This document shows positions 43,190 to 51,369 of a DNA stretch of 64,000 nt, one piece after another; within the stretch, counting starts at the first letter, position 1, and the number at the start of each line of letters is the position of its first letter. The stretch is from an uncultured Muribaculaceae bacterium (lineage in GTDB: Bacteria; Bacteroidota; Bacteroidia; Bacteroidales; Muribaculaceae): contig CAJUOC010000002.1 in the NCBI GenBank assembly GCA_910587925.1, positions 1 to 64,000 on the forward strand, read 5' to 3'. Both the position numbers and the translations under genes were made by a program. Under the pieces are notes generated by a model. The model had not been told where the DNA came from. It made no database searches and was given only the letters and a program-made list of their open reading frames with translations.

Positions 43190-43657
43190 TCATCGGGATT
43201 TGGCGGCGCCGTGCTTGGCGGCCTGGCGGCCGCGTATCTTTACGTTTTGCATGCGCTCCGACTGGTAGATGCGGTCGACTTGCTTGGCGGTAAGGAATTT
43301 GCGGTACTCCTTGTAGTACTTCTCGCGCAGGTCGAGCAGCTTGCGGCTGTGGGCAAAGCGGGCGCGCAGCAGGCTGTCGGTCTGCTCGTCGGAGATGCGG
43401 GTGCGGGGCTTGCCGGGGGCATTGCCCAGCGCCCACTTCTCTTGCTCGCAGCGCATGTAAGTCTCGATAAACCGGTCGGCGGTCTCGGCGGGGAGGGCAA
43501 GCTGGTCGGCGATGCGCTCGGCCTGCTTGCGGGCGAGCTCGGTGCGGTCGGGTTTGGGCTGTGAGTCTTTGTCGCGGCGGGGCATACGGGCCTCGGCGGC
43601 GCCGGCGCCGGCCAGTATGATGGCGGCCAGCAGCATGATGCGGAGGAGTCTGTTCAT
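43190..43657 (-). CDS. Spy/CpxP-like periplasmic protein (LTxxQ type)
   Basis: A signal peptide (LLAAIILAGAGAAEA) precedes an all-helical, highly charged protein with paired helices (AETADRFIETYMRCEQEKW, LLDLREKYYKEYRKF) and an LTAKQVDRIY motif of the LTxxQ kind. Such proteins act as periplasmic chaperones or metal sensors in envelope stress. It is the third gene of a sigma factor cassette, 10 bases after the small membrane protein gene. The Met at 43657 opens the signal peptide. Confidence 0.75.
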   Translation of the reverse strand: MNRLLRIMLLAAIILAGAGAAEARMPRRDKDSQPKPDRTELARKQAERIADQLALPAETADRFIETYMRCEQEKWALGNAPGKPRTRISDEQTDSLLRARFAHSRKLLDLREKYYKEYRKFLTAKQVDRIYQSERMQNVKIRGRQAAKHGAAKSR

Positions 43658-43667
43658 GAGGTTGTGG

Positions 43668-43997
43668 TTATTGATAGGTTTGGAGAAATATATCGTCTTG
43701 ATAGTTTCCGATGAAGGATGAGCGGTCTTCGTCGCTGAGGCGGTCAAATGCGGCCAGATAGTCGCCGCCGGTATCTGCGGCGGAGGGCGCGGGGCTGTGC
43801 ATGTACGACACGGCCGTGACGACCAGGGCGGCTACTGCGGCCGCTGCGGCGGTGCATCGCAGGGCGAGGCGCACCGGGGCGGGGCGGCGGGGCGCCTTGG
43901 CGCGGGCGAGGACGCGCTCCTCGACGGCGGCCATCATCCCCTCGGGGATGCGGTATGGGGTGGGCCCGGGACGGTCGGGCAGCTGATACTGTGTCAT
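43668..43997 (-). CDS. Small single-span membrane protein, likely anti-sigma-type partner
   Basis: The protein has a cytosolic N-terminus of about 45 residues (MTQYQLPDRPGPTPYRIPEG, MMAAVEERVLARAKA), one span (about residues 46-66, Ala/Val-rich) and a short outer tail (DYLAAFDRLSDEDRSSFIGN). It overlaps the ECF sigma gene by 4 bases, the standard position for an anti-sigma factor. No ZAS-type His/Cys motif is present, so the role is inferred from context alone. Confidence 0.65.
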   Translation of the reverse strand: MTQYQLPDRPGPTPYRIPEGMMAAVEERVLARAKAPRRPAPVRLALRCTAAAAAVAALVVTAVSYMHSPAPSAADTGGDYLAAFDRLSDEDRSSFIGNYQDDIFLQTYQ

Positions 43998-44536
43998 AGG
44001 CGGTCGGTCATGTATCGGGTGATTTTCTGCTTGGCTATGTGGTAGTTGACTTTGGCGGCGTCGGCCGTGGAGCCGACGATCGACGCTATGGTGGAGTAGT
44101 CGAAGTCGTCGTAGTAGCGGAGGTTGAATACTGTCTGCTGCCGAGGCGGCAGAGTCTGTATGGCCTGCTGGAGATGCACGGCCTCGAGGTCGGAGAAGTC
44201 GAAGTACTCGTCGGCCACCGGGCCGTGTGCGTCGGCCAGCGTGCCCTCGTCGATACTGATGGTGATGCCGCTGCGCCGCTGGCGCAGGGCCTCGCGGGTG
44301 GCGATGCGGTACAGCCAGGGGGCGAGCGACTCGCCGCTGCGCAGGCAGCCGATATTGCGGTATGCGCGCAGCAGGGTCTCCTGCAGGGCATCCTCGGCGT
44401 CGGCGTGTACCAGTGTGATGCGGCGGATGTGTCGGTACAGCCGCTCGCCGTAGGCCCGCACGAGCAGGCGGAATCCGTCGTCGGGGGCCGAGCCGATGCG
44501 CTCGATGATCTCTATGTCGGTGGCTGTGATGGACAT
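43994..44536 (-). CDS. ECF-type RNA polymerase sigma factor
   Basis: Region 2 is seen in HADAEDALQETLLRAYRNI and APWLYRIATREALRQRR. Region 4 is seen in LPPRQQTVFNLRYYDDFDYS followed by TIASIVGSTADAAKVNYHIA. The length of 180 residues is normal. The Met at 44536 (MSITATDIEIIER) is preferred to an upstream Met because a 7-bp inverted repeat and a -7 element (44574-44581) lie in between. It heads the cassette sigma - membrane protein - Spy-like protein. Confidence 0.93.
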   Translation of the reverse strand: MSITATDIEIIERIGSAPDDGFRLLVRAYGERLYRHIRRITLVHADAEDALQETLLRAYRNIGCLRSGESLAPWLYRIATREALRQRRSGITISIDEGTLADAHGPVADEYFDFSDLEAVHLQQAIQTLPPRQQTVFNLRYYDDFDYSTIASIVGSTADAAKVNYHIAKQKITRYMTDRL

Positions 44537-44573
44537 TTTATCGGGTATCTGTATGTAATACCCGCCCAAGCGG

Positions 44574-44581
44574 CAAAAGTA
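44574..44581 (-). promoter_or_regulatory. -7 element TACTTTTG for the ECF sigma cassette
   Basis: The sequence is an exact TAnnTTTG match on the minus strand without a clear -33 element. An inverted repeat CGGGTAT (44542-44548) / ATACCCG (44558-44564) lies in the leader between it and the ATG. Confidence 0.5.
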
Positions 44582-44602
44582 AAATCAGAAGGGTAAATTT
44601 TT

Positions 44603-45517
44603 TTACCGCCTGCGGAAGCGCAGCGTGGCGCGGCGGTCGGGAAACTGCACCGTGAGCAGGTGCTGCTCGATGGCGGCCCCGGCGTCGAGGGTGATGGCGG
44701 TGCCGTCGGCGGCATACCACGTGAGGTCGTACACGCCCGGGATGAGGGTGGGGCGCATCTCGGCCTTGATGCGCCCGGGGCGCCACTCGTCGGCGCGGTC
44801 GTCGGCTCCGCCGAGGTAGACGAGCAGCACGCGCCCGTCGGGAGCGACGGTCGATGCCAGCTCGTATCGGCCGCCGGGTCGCGAGCGCAACGGGTCGGTG
44901 TCGCGGTCGAAGTATGTCCACAGGCTGCATCGCGGGTCACCGCCGGCCGATGCGAGGCTCACAGCCGAGTCGGCATCAACATACCTCGGCAGAGGCGTGG
45001 CGGTGATGCGCATGGTATCGAGCAGGATATCGACGGCGCCGCTGCCGACATAGCTCTCGAGGCTCTCGAGGCTGTCGAGGCGCATGGGCATGGCGATGGT
45101 GCTCTCGGCTCTGCGACGGCCGATGGCGACCGATGCGCCGCCCTCGCCGGCTGTCAGCCGCAGCGAGACGCCGCTGCGCCATCCCGGGCCGGCATAGGGC
45201 GGTATGCGCAGCCGCAGGGTGGAGTCGACCGTGGCTGTGTCGCCCTGCTGGTGGCCCGAGGTGACGGTGAGCAGTGTGCCGGTCACATGGTCGGTGCCGT
45301 CGGCGCCTGGGTGCGAAATCTCGACAAAGCGGCCGCGGTCGCCCTCGCGCCAGCGTATGCCCCAGCGGCCGCCGCGGCGCTCGTCGGCTGTGGCGCGCAC
45401 ATGCCAGCTGATGGCTGCAACGCGCTCTCCGGCCCCGGGCGCGCGGTAGAGACGGCCCGCGGCGGTGGCGGCGGTGAGCAGCAGCACGAGGAGCAGGGAG
45501 GAGAGGCGCATGTACAT
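44603..45517 (-). CDS. Exported protein of unknown function downstream of miaA
   Basis: The N-terminal hydrophobic segment MRLSSLLLVLLLTAATAAG is a signal peptide. The remainder is Arg- and Asp-rich with beta-strand patterns (GVSLRLTAGEGGASVAIGRR, GVYDLTWYAADGTAITLDAG, LLTVQFPDRRATLRFRRR). Near the middle SLESLESYVGSGAVDILLD is notable. I do not recognise a family. It starts 4 bases after miaA and is the last gene of the long fumarase-to-miaA run. The Met at 45517 or the one at 45511 is the start. Confidence 0.6.
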   Translation of the reverse strand: MYMRLSSLLLVLLLTAATAAGRLYRAPGAGERVAAISWHVRATADERRGGRWGIRWREGDRGRFVEISHPGADGTDHVTGTLLTVTSGHQQGDTATVDSTLRLRIPPYAGPGWRSGVSLRLTAGEGGASVAIGRRRAESTIAMPMRLDSLESLESYVGSGAVDILLDTMRITATPLPRYVDADSAVSLASAGGDPRCSLWTYFDRDTDPLRSRPGGRYELASTVAPDGRVLLVYLGGADDRADEWRPGRIKAEMRPTLIPGVYDLTWYAADGTAITLDAGAAIEQHLLTVQFPDRRATLRFRRR

Positions 45518-45521
45518 GTGG

Positions 45522-46448
45522 TCAGGGGCGCGGAGGCAGCAGAGCGGCCACGGCCTCGACAAAGGCCGCCGGCTCCATGTCGTATGGCAGCCAGGTGATG
45601 CGGTGGCCGCGGCGCTCCATGCCGCGAAACCATGTCATCTGCCGCTTGGCAAACTGGTGTATGGCCGTCTCCAGCCCGCTCACCATCTCGTCGCGGGTGG
45701 TGCGGCCGAGCACATACTCGGTGAGATACTTGTATTCGAGGCCGTATCGCAGGAGGTTTTCGGCCGGCACTCCCGACGCGAGCAGGCCCTCGACCTCGGC
45801 CACCATACCGGCGTCGAGCCGGCGCTGAAGGCGGTCGGTGATGCGGGCGCGGCGCACGTCGCGGGGGATGTCGACGCCCACCACCACGGCGCCGGTGCGC
45901 GGGTGGGGGCGCGTAAGCTCCGCCTCGTCGGGATGCGCGGCGTAATATGTGGCAATCTCGATGGCGCGGATGGCGCGGGCCGGCGTGTCGGTATCGGTGG
46001 TGTTGTGGAGGCGCTTCATCGATGCCAGGCGGGCGGTGAGCTCGTCGAGCGACAGGGGGGCCAGCTCGGCGCGCAGCTGCTCGTCGCGGGGCACGCGCGG
46101 CAGCCGCAGGTCATTGAGCACAGCCTCGACATACATGCCGGTGCCGCCGCAGAGTATGGGCAGCCGGCCGCGGTCGCCCACGTCGTCGATGGCTGCGGAG
46201 GCGTCGGTAAGATACTCATACAGGGTGTAGTCGGAGCATCCGGCGGGGCGCACGTCGATGAGATGGTATGGCACCCGGCCATACTCCTCGAGGTCTTTGC
46301 CCGTGCCGAGATCCATGCCGCGGTAGAGCTGGCGCGAGTCGGCGCTGATGATTTCGCCGCCGAAGGCCCGCGCGCAGTCGACGGCGCGGGCGGTCTTGCC
46401 CGAGGCGGTGGGGCCGGTGATTACCAGCAGCGGTGCGTCGGAGCTCAT
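45522..46448 (-). CDS. miaA: tRNA dimethylallyltransferase
   Basis: This enzyme prenylates A37 of tRNAs that read UNN codons. P-loop VITGPTASGKTARAV, the DSRQLYRGMDLGTGK block, GGTGMYVEAVL, and near the C-terminus RQMTWFRGMERR are all MiaA signatures. 308 residues is normal. The ATG overlaps the stop of the upstream membrane protein gene by 4 bases. Confidence 0.96.
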   Translation of the reverse strand: MSSDAPLLVITGPTASGKTARAVDCARAFGGEIISADSRQLYRGMDLGTGKDLEEYGRVPYHLIDVRPAGCSDYTLYEYLTDASAAIDDVGDRGRLPILCGGTGMYVEAVLNDLRLPRVPRDEQLRAELAPLSLDELTARLASMKRLHNTTDTDTPARAIRAIEIATYYAAHPDEAELTRPHPRTGAVVVGVDIPRDVRRARITDRLQRRLDAGMVAEVEGLLASGVPAENLLRYGLEYKYLTEYVLGRTTRDEMVSGLETAIHQFAKRQMTWFRGMERRGHRITWLPYDMEPAAFVEAVAALLPPRP

Positions 46449-47764
46449 GCGGGCGATTGCTTGGTGAGGCCGGTGAGACGGCGCCAGAAGCGGCGCAGAC
46501 GCCAGAAGGGGCGGTCTTCATTGTTGCCGGCGATGTCAAACCACGTCAGGTCGCTGTAGTCGACATCCCAGCGGCGGAAGTCGCGCAGGCGGAAGGTGGG
46601 ACGATAGTTGCGTATCGGGTACAGCCGCCGGGCATTGCGGTCGTATGTCTTCCAGGCCATGGTGATGGTGTATATGCGGTAAATCTCGTCGGCGAGCTCG
46701 GCGGCCAGGCCGGCCGAGTGCAGCAGGCGGTCGATGTCGTCGAGCGACATCCACTCGCCGCGGAGCCAGCCGGTCGGGCCGGGGCGTCCGTCGTCGCCGT
46801 CGGGTATGAAGGCGGCGTAGTGTACCACGTCGGTCACCAGGTCGTGAGACTTCGAGGTGTAGAGATATCGCAGCGTAAATGTCGAGCCGCCCATCAGGCG
46901 GGTCATCTCGTCGCGGGCCATCTCCTCGGTGACGGTGCCGTCGGCGGCGACTATCTCGGCGCGTGCCGGGGTGTCGTAGCGCCCCAAGCCGAGGGTCTGG
47001 AGGAGCATACGGTCGCCCGACACCACGATGTATCTCACCACCGTGGCCTGCTCGCGCTCGCCCACCGCCATGGGGCCGATGATGTCGGCGAGATTGCCCA
47101 GGCGCATCCACATGAAAAATATCGTCAGGATGAGCACCGCCAGCGGCATGTAGGCAAAGAAGAAGCGGTCGGGGGCGTTAAACGAGATATTGATATAGTA
47201 GCTGAAGTAGTACCAGCACTGTATCACGGTGAGCGTAAAGGAGATGTACAGCATCATCATCACCTGATAGCGCGACTCGCGCGAGTAGATGGTGGCCACC
47301 ACTCCGCCGCCGGGGTAGAAGCCGCTGCGGGCGCGGCAGTCGGTGCAGAATCGTGTGCCGTAGCCGCGGCATATCTGCCATATGCAGTTGACAGCCAGCA
47401 TCGGGAATACCACCAGCGACGTGATGTACGGTATGTCGGTATTGTGGGTCGAGCGGTCGATGATGCCGTCGAGCAGCGTCGATGTCGTCAGGACCGATAT
47501 GGCGCCCATGACCACCGCCGACCAGAATAGTGTGAGCAGGGCCACGCGCAGGGTGAGCACACATCCCGGGCCGGGTCGACGGGCCTCGCGGCGCACGTCG
47601 GCCATCAGCAGCCAGGCCATCACCACCATGGACAGCGGCAGCCATGCCGGCGGTACAATCAGGCTGAGGGCGAGAGTGGCGGCCACGGAGCCGACGGCCA
47701 GCACCCAGTTGGCCCACAGGCCGAAGAGGATGTGACGGGTGAGGATGTTGCTTGACGGAGCCAT
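46445..47764 (-). CDS. Membrane protein of unknown function, 439 residues
   Basis: Five or six spans lie in the first 220 residues (for example LAVGSVAATLALSLIVPPAW and FFFAYMPLAVLILTIFFMWM), including a pair CTDCRARSGFYPGG that could bind metal. The last 200 residues are soluble (EREQATVVRYIVVSGDRMLL, EMTRLMGGSTFTLRYLYTSK). I do not recognise the family. It lies between the DPP4 gene (13 bases upstream) and miaA (4-base overlap), in one operon. Confidence 0.6.
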   Translation of the reverse strand: MAPSSNILTRHILFGLWANWVLAVGSVAATLALSLIVPPAWLPLSMVVMAWLLMADVRREARRPGPGCVLTLRVALLTLFWSAVVMGAISVLTTSTLLDGIIDRSTHNTDIPYITSLVVFPMLAVNCIWQICRGYGTRFCTDCRARSGFYPGGGVVATIYSRESRYQVMMMLYISFTLTVIQCWYYFSYYINISFNAPDRFFFAYMPLAVLILTIFFMWMRLGNLADIIGPMAVGEREQATVVRYIVVSGDRMLLQTLGLGRYDTPARAEIVAADGTVTEEMARDEMTRLMGGSTFTLRYLYTSKSHDLVTDVVHYAAFIPDGDDGRPGPTGWLRGEWMSLDDIDRLLHSAGLAAELADEIYRIYTITMAWKTYDRNARRLYPIRNYRPTFRLRDFRRWDVDYSDLTWFDIAGNNEDRPFWRLRRFWRRLTGLTKQSPA

Positions 47765-47777
47765 AGCGGATGGGGGA

Positions 47778-49970
47778 TTACTTCAGGTTGCGGTCGAAGT
47801 AGCGGAGCATGTTGCCGTATACCAGCGCCCGGGAGTTGCAGCCGTTGATGGAGTGGTTCATGTCGGGAAAGACGAGCATGTCGCAGAGGATGCCGGCCTG
47901 CTGCAGGCGGCTGATGTACTCGATGGAGTTGGCGGGATGCACATTGTCGTCGGCCGTACCGTACATGAGCAGGGTGGGGCAGGCGAGCTTGTAGGGGCGC
48001 GAGAGGGGTGCCGACTCGCGGTATCCGTCTTCATTCTGCTGCGGGGTGAGCATGTAGCGCTCGGCATATACGGTGTCGTAGAAGCGCCAGTCGGTGACCG
48101 GGGCCACGGCTACTGCGGCGGCGTATGGGGCGCCGTCGGCCGAGGCGGCCATCAGAGCCTCGTAGCCGCCATAGCTCCAGCCGAAGATGCCGATGCGGGC
48201 GGGGTCGACGCCGGGCAGAGTGGCGGCGTGGCGGGCGGCGGCGAGCTGGTCGATGGTCTCGTAGTGGCCCAGGCGGCGGTACACGATGTCGCAGAAGGCG
48301 CGGCCGCGGCCGCCGGTGCCGCGCCCGTCGACGCATACCACCACATATCCGCGCATCGCAAATGCCTCCTGCCAGTCAAGCTGCCAGCGGCGCAGCACCT
48401 CCTGCGAGCCGGGACCGCTGTACTGGTACATCACGCAGGGATATTTGCGCGAGGGGTCGAAGCCGGCCGGGCGGATGACGTAGCCGTTGAGGGTGAGACC
48501 GCCATCGGCGGGCATGGTGAAAAACTCGCGCTCGGGTACCTTGCCGGCAAAGCGGGCCGCGTAGGCGGCGTTGTCCTCGACAGTGCGCAGGGCCTTGCCG
48601 GCCGAGGTGCACAGATTGTACACCGGCGGCTGCGAGGGCGAGTCGTGGCGCAGCATCATGTACTGCATGTCGGGCGAGAAGGTGGCCGATGCGTTGCCCT
48701 CGGCGGGCGACAGGGCGGTGACGCGGCCCTTGGGGTCGACGCGGCTTACGGTGCGGTCGAGCGGCGTCGGTGCGGCGGCGCGGTAGTAGTGGTTGCCGGC
48801 GGCGTCGCGGCCGTAGTAGTCGGTCACATCGAAGTCGCCGGTGGTGATGTCGCGCATCTTTGCGCCGGCATAGCTGTACTGTGTGAGGCGGTGCCAGCCC
48901 GAGGCCCATGAGTTGACCACAAATCCGTCGGAGAGCAGGGTGAGGCCTTCGTAGCTCACGGGCGAGATCCATGTCTTGGAGTCTTCGACGTAGAGCGAGC
49001 GGGCCACGGTGCTCTTAGGGTTGACGGAGTATATCTCGTAGCGGTTTTGGTCGCGGTTGAGGGTGGCCACTATCACATTGTCGCCCTGGGGCGGGTATGC
49101 CATGCGTGGGATGTACTCGATGCGGGTGTCGGGCAGGGTGATGTCTTTGACCTTGCGCAGGTCGACGTCGTAGGAGTGGAGCGTCACGCGCGAGTTGGGC
49201 TTGCCGGCCACGGGGTACTTGTATGTGAGCGCGCCGGGATAGAGGTCGTAGCCGGGGTGGGGGTCGCAGGTACCGCCGTACAGAGTCAGGCTGTATGTGG
49301 GCACGTCGCTCTCGTCGTAGCGCAGGTAGCAGAGGGTGGTGGCGTCGGGCGACCAGCTCATGGAGCAGGTGGTGGCAAACTCCTCCTCGTATACCCAGTC
49401 GGGCACGCCGTTGATGACGCGGCCGGCTGCGCCGTCGGTGGTCACGGCCACCTCGGTCTTGAAGTCGAGCTTCTTGATGTAGATATTGCCGCCGGCGACA
49501 AAGGCCACCATGCGGTTGTCGGGCGAGAATACGGGCGACTGCTGGCGCGGATGCTCGGCCGAGAGCGGCTGGAGTATGCGCGAGTGGCAGTCGTAGACGT
49601 AGTGCACGGCATCAGACGAGCGGCGGTATATGGGGCGCGAGTCGGTCCATACCATCACCTGTGTGCCGCCGGGGCTTACGGAAAAGCTCTCGATGGCGTC
49701 GAGCTTGAGCTCGCGGGTGCGGTCAAGCGACAGCAGCGGCTCCATAGCCTTGCCGGTGCGTATGTCGTAGCGCTCGACGGTGCGGTGGTCGTCGGAGAGC
49801 ACGGCGTAGCTCACGCCGTCGGGCAGATAGGTAAATCCGGCCGGGGCGGCGGGTTTGTTGGCGGGGAATACGTATGGCTCGACGGCCTCGACGTCGGGGT
49901 TGCCGGCCCAGGCCGCAGGCATGGCGGTGCCCAGGGCGGCGGCGAGTATGAGTATCTTATGCAGTGTCAT
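47778..49970 (-). CDS. Dipeptidyl peptidase IV (S9B family), secreted
   Basis: This serine exopeptidase releases X-Pro dipeptides. The signal peptide (residues 1-22) is followed by a beta-propeller holding the double-Glu motif PDWVYEEEF typical of DPP4. The C-terminal alpha/beta-hydrolase carries the nucleophile GWSYGGYEA, Asp in TADDNVHPANS and His in DMNHSINGC. 730 residues is the standard length. The Met at 49970 opens the signal peptide. It starts 1 base after the stop of the coiled-coil gene, so expression is coupled. Confidence 0.95.
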   Translation of the reverse strand: MTLHKILILAAALGTAMPAAWAGNPDVEAVEPYVFPANKPAAPAGFTYLPDGVSYAVLSDDHRTVERYDIRTGKAMEPLLSLDRTRELKLDAIESFSVSPGGTQVMVWTDSRPIYRRSSDAVHYVYDCHSRILQPLSAEHPRQQSPVFSPDNRMVAFVAGGNIYIKKLDFKTEVAVTTDGAAGRVINGVPDWVYEEEFATTCSMSWSPDATTLCYLRYDESDVPTYSLTLYGGTCDPHPGYDLYPGALTYKYPVAGKPNSRVTLHSYDVDLRKVKDITLPDTRIEYIPRMAYPPQGDNVIVATLNRDQNRYEIYSVNPKSTVARSLYVEDSKTWISPVSYEGLTLLSDGFVVNSWASGWHRLTQYSYAGAKMRDITTGDFDVTDYYGRDAAGNHYYRAAAPTPLDRTVSRVDPKGRVTALSPAEGNASATFSPDMQYMMLRHDSPSQPPVYNLCTSAGKALRTVEDNAAYAARFAGKVPEREFFTMPADGGLTLNGYVIRPAGFDPSRKYPCVMYQYSGPGSQEVLRRWQLDWQEAFAMRGYVVVCVDGRGTGGRGRAFCDIVYRRLGHYETIDQLAAARHAATLPGVDPARIGIFGWSYGGYEALMAASADGAPYAAAVAVAPVTDWRFYDTVYAERYMLTPQQNEDGYRESAPLSRPYKLACPTLLMYGTADDNVHPANSIEYISRLQQAGILCDMLVFPDMNHSINGCNSRALVYGNMLRYFDRNLK

Positions 49971-49971
49971 G

Positions 49972-51369
49972 TCAGAATAGCGAAAGTTGGTCGGGATGTA
50001 CGGGAGGGGTGGCGCGCTTGCGGGGCGGACGGTATCCGAAGTCGGAGTCGTCTTCCGAGGGGCGCATCGACGGTGTCTCGGCCGGGGGTGTCTTGGTAAA
50101 CCACTCCTCCGACTCAAAAGTTTGCTCCATGGCCGATAATTCCGACTCCGATATGCGCGGGGCGGGGCTTTCCTCGGGGGCGGGGTCGACGGCCGTAGCA
50201 TCGTCGGCGGCGTATGCGGCGGGGGTGTCGGCTGTCATGTGCGAGCGCAGGGTCTCAAGCTCCGAGTCGCGCTCGGCCAATTGCTGCTTGAGCCGCTTTA
50301 TCTTGGTGTCGCGCGAGCGCAGGGCGCGGTCGACCTCCTCCATCTTGTGCTGCAGCTCGTTGAAGCCGTCGAGGAGCGCATTGGCCTCTTCGAGGCGCCG
50401 GCGGCAGTCTTCAAGCTCGGTGGCTGTGGCGGCTCCGGCCTCGGTGGCTTCGGCGAGGCGTGCGTCGGTATCGGCGACGCGGCGGCGCAGACCGTCGGCC
50501 TCGTCGCGGACGGCAGCCAGCTCTTCAGTGGCGGCCGACAGCGACTCTGTGGCTGTGGCCAGGCCTGCGGTGGCCTCAGCAAGACGGCGGCGCTCGTCGT
50601 CGAGCATCTCAGAGCTTACGCGCTGCTGCTCCTTGAGCGCCTCGATGCCGTCGGTCATCTCGGCGACCTGCCGGCGCAGCGCCTCGGTTTCGGCCGGGTC
50701 GGCGGCCGCCTCGGGCAGGTTGCGCAGCCGCTCTACCTCGGCCTTGAGGCGGTCTATCTCGGCGCGGGCGGCGTCGGCGTCGTCCTCGCGCACTCCGGCC
50801 ACCTTGAGGCGGTTGACCAGCGAGCGGTTTTCGAGCTCATACTGCTCGCGCTCGGCCTCGAGCTTGCCCACCACGCTCTCCAGGTCGTGGACGCGGTCAG
50901 ACAGGGCCCGCTTCTGGCGGTCGGCGCTCAGCTGCTTCTGGCGGGTGTCGGCGCTCTGCCGCTCCAGCTCGGCGCTCTTGGCGCGCACCGAGTCGAGCTC
51001 GGCGGTCAATGCCGCCTGGCGGCTCTCCCACTCGCGGCGGCAACGGGCGTCGGCGGCCTCGGAGAGGCTGTCGAGATATGCGCGCAGATCCTTGTCGAGG
51101 GCGCCGAGCAGATACTCGCGCTGCGCGGCCTGGTCGACGCTGCGCGCCAGGAAGTCGGGCAGGGCGGCGTCGAATACCTTGACCACGCTCTCGAAGATGC
51201 GCGCGCGGGCGTCGGCGCTCACCTCCAGCGGGCGATCGGCGTCGGACGGTGCGGTATCGGGCTCGGTGGCCGCAGTGTCGGAGTCGTCGGCGAGAAGACG
51301 GTCGTCATCATCATCGTCGTCGTCGCCGCCAAATCCCAGGCCGCGTTTAAGGGAGGAAAAAAAGCTCAT
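49972..51369 (-). CDS. Coiled-coil protein with C-terminal QLSLF (beta-clamp-type) motif
   Basis: The 465-residue soluble protein starts MSFFSSLKRGLGF and continues with an acidic run of eight Asp, then a structured helical segment (RIFESVVKVFDAALPDFLAR) up to about residue 105. From about 110 to 385 it is one long coiled coil (ELERQSADTRQKQL, EMLDDERRRLAEATAGLATA). A disordered acidic tail ends in HPDQLSLF, with QLSLF as the last five residues. QL(S/D)LF is the consensus pentapeptide by which bacterial proteins bind the DNA polymerase III beta clamp. I do not recognise the family. The upstream PPDK_N/receiver gene overlaps by 4 bases. Confidence 0.75.
   Translation of the reverse strand: MSFFSSLKRGLGFGGDDDDDDDDRLLADDSDTAATEPDTAPSDADRPLEVSADARARIFESVVKVFDAALPDFLARSVDQAAQREYLLGALDKDLRAYLDSLSEAADARCRREWESRQAALTAELDSVRAKSAELERQSADTRQKQLSADRQKRALSDRVHDLESVVGKLEAEREQYELENRSLVNRLKVAGVREDDADAARAEIDRLKAEVERLRNLPEAAADPAETEALRRQVAEMTDGIEALKEQQRVSSEMLDDERRRLAEATAGLATATESLSAATEELAAVRDEADGLRRRVADTDARLAEATEAGAATATELEDCRRRLEEANALLDGFNELQHKMEEVDRALRSRDTKIKRLKQQLAERDSELETLRSHMTADTPAAYAADDATAVDPAPEESPAPRISESELSAMEQTFESEEWFTKTPPAETPSMRPSEDDSDFGYRPPRKRATPPVHPDQLSLF

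Noticed and set aside
44542..44564. Inverted repeat CGGGTAT/ATACCCG as a riboswitch in the ECF sigma leader
   Set aside because: Only 7 bp with no further conserved structure; kept as a note in the promoter entry.
49971..50201. 77-codon N-terminal extension of the DPP4 gene
   Set aside because: It lies inside the coiled-coil gene in another frame, is Pro/Arg-rich, and the signal peptide begins at 49970.
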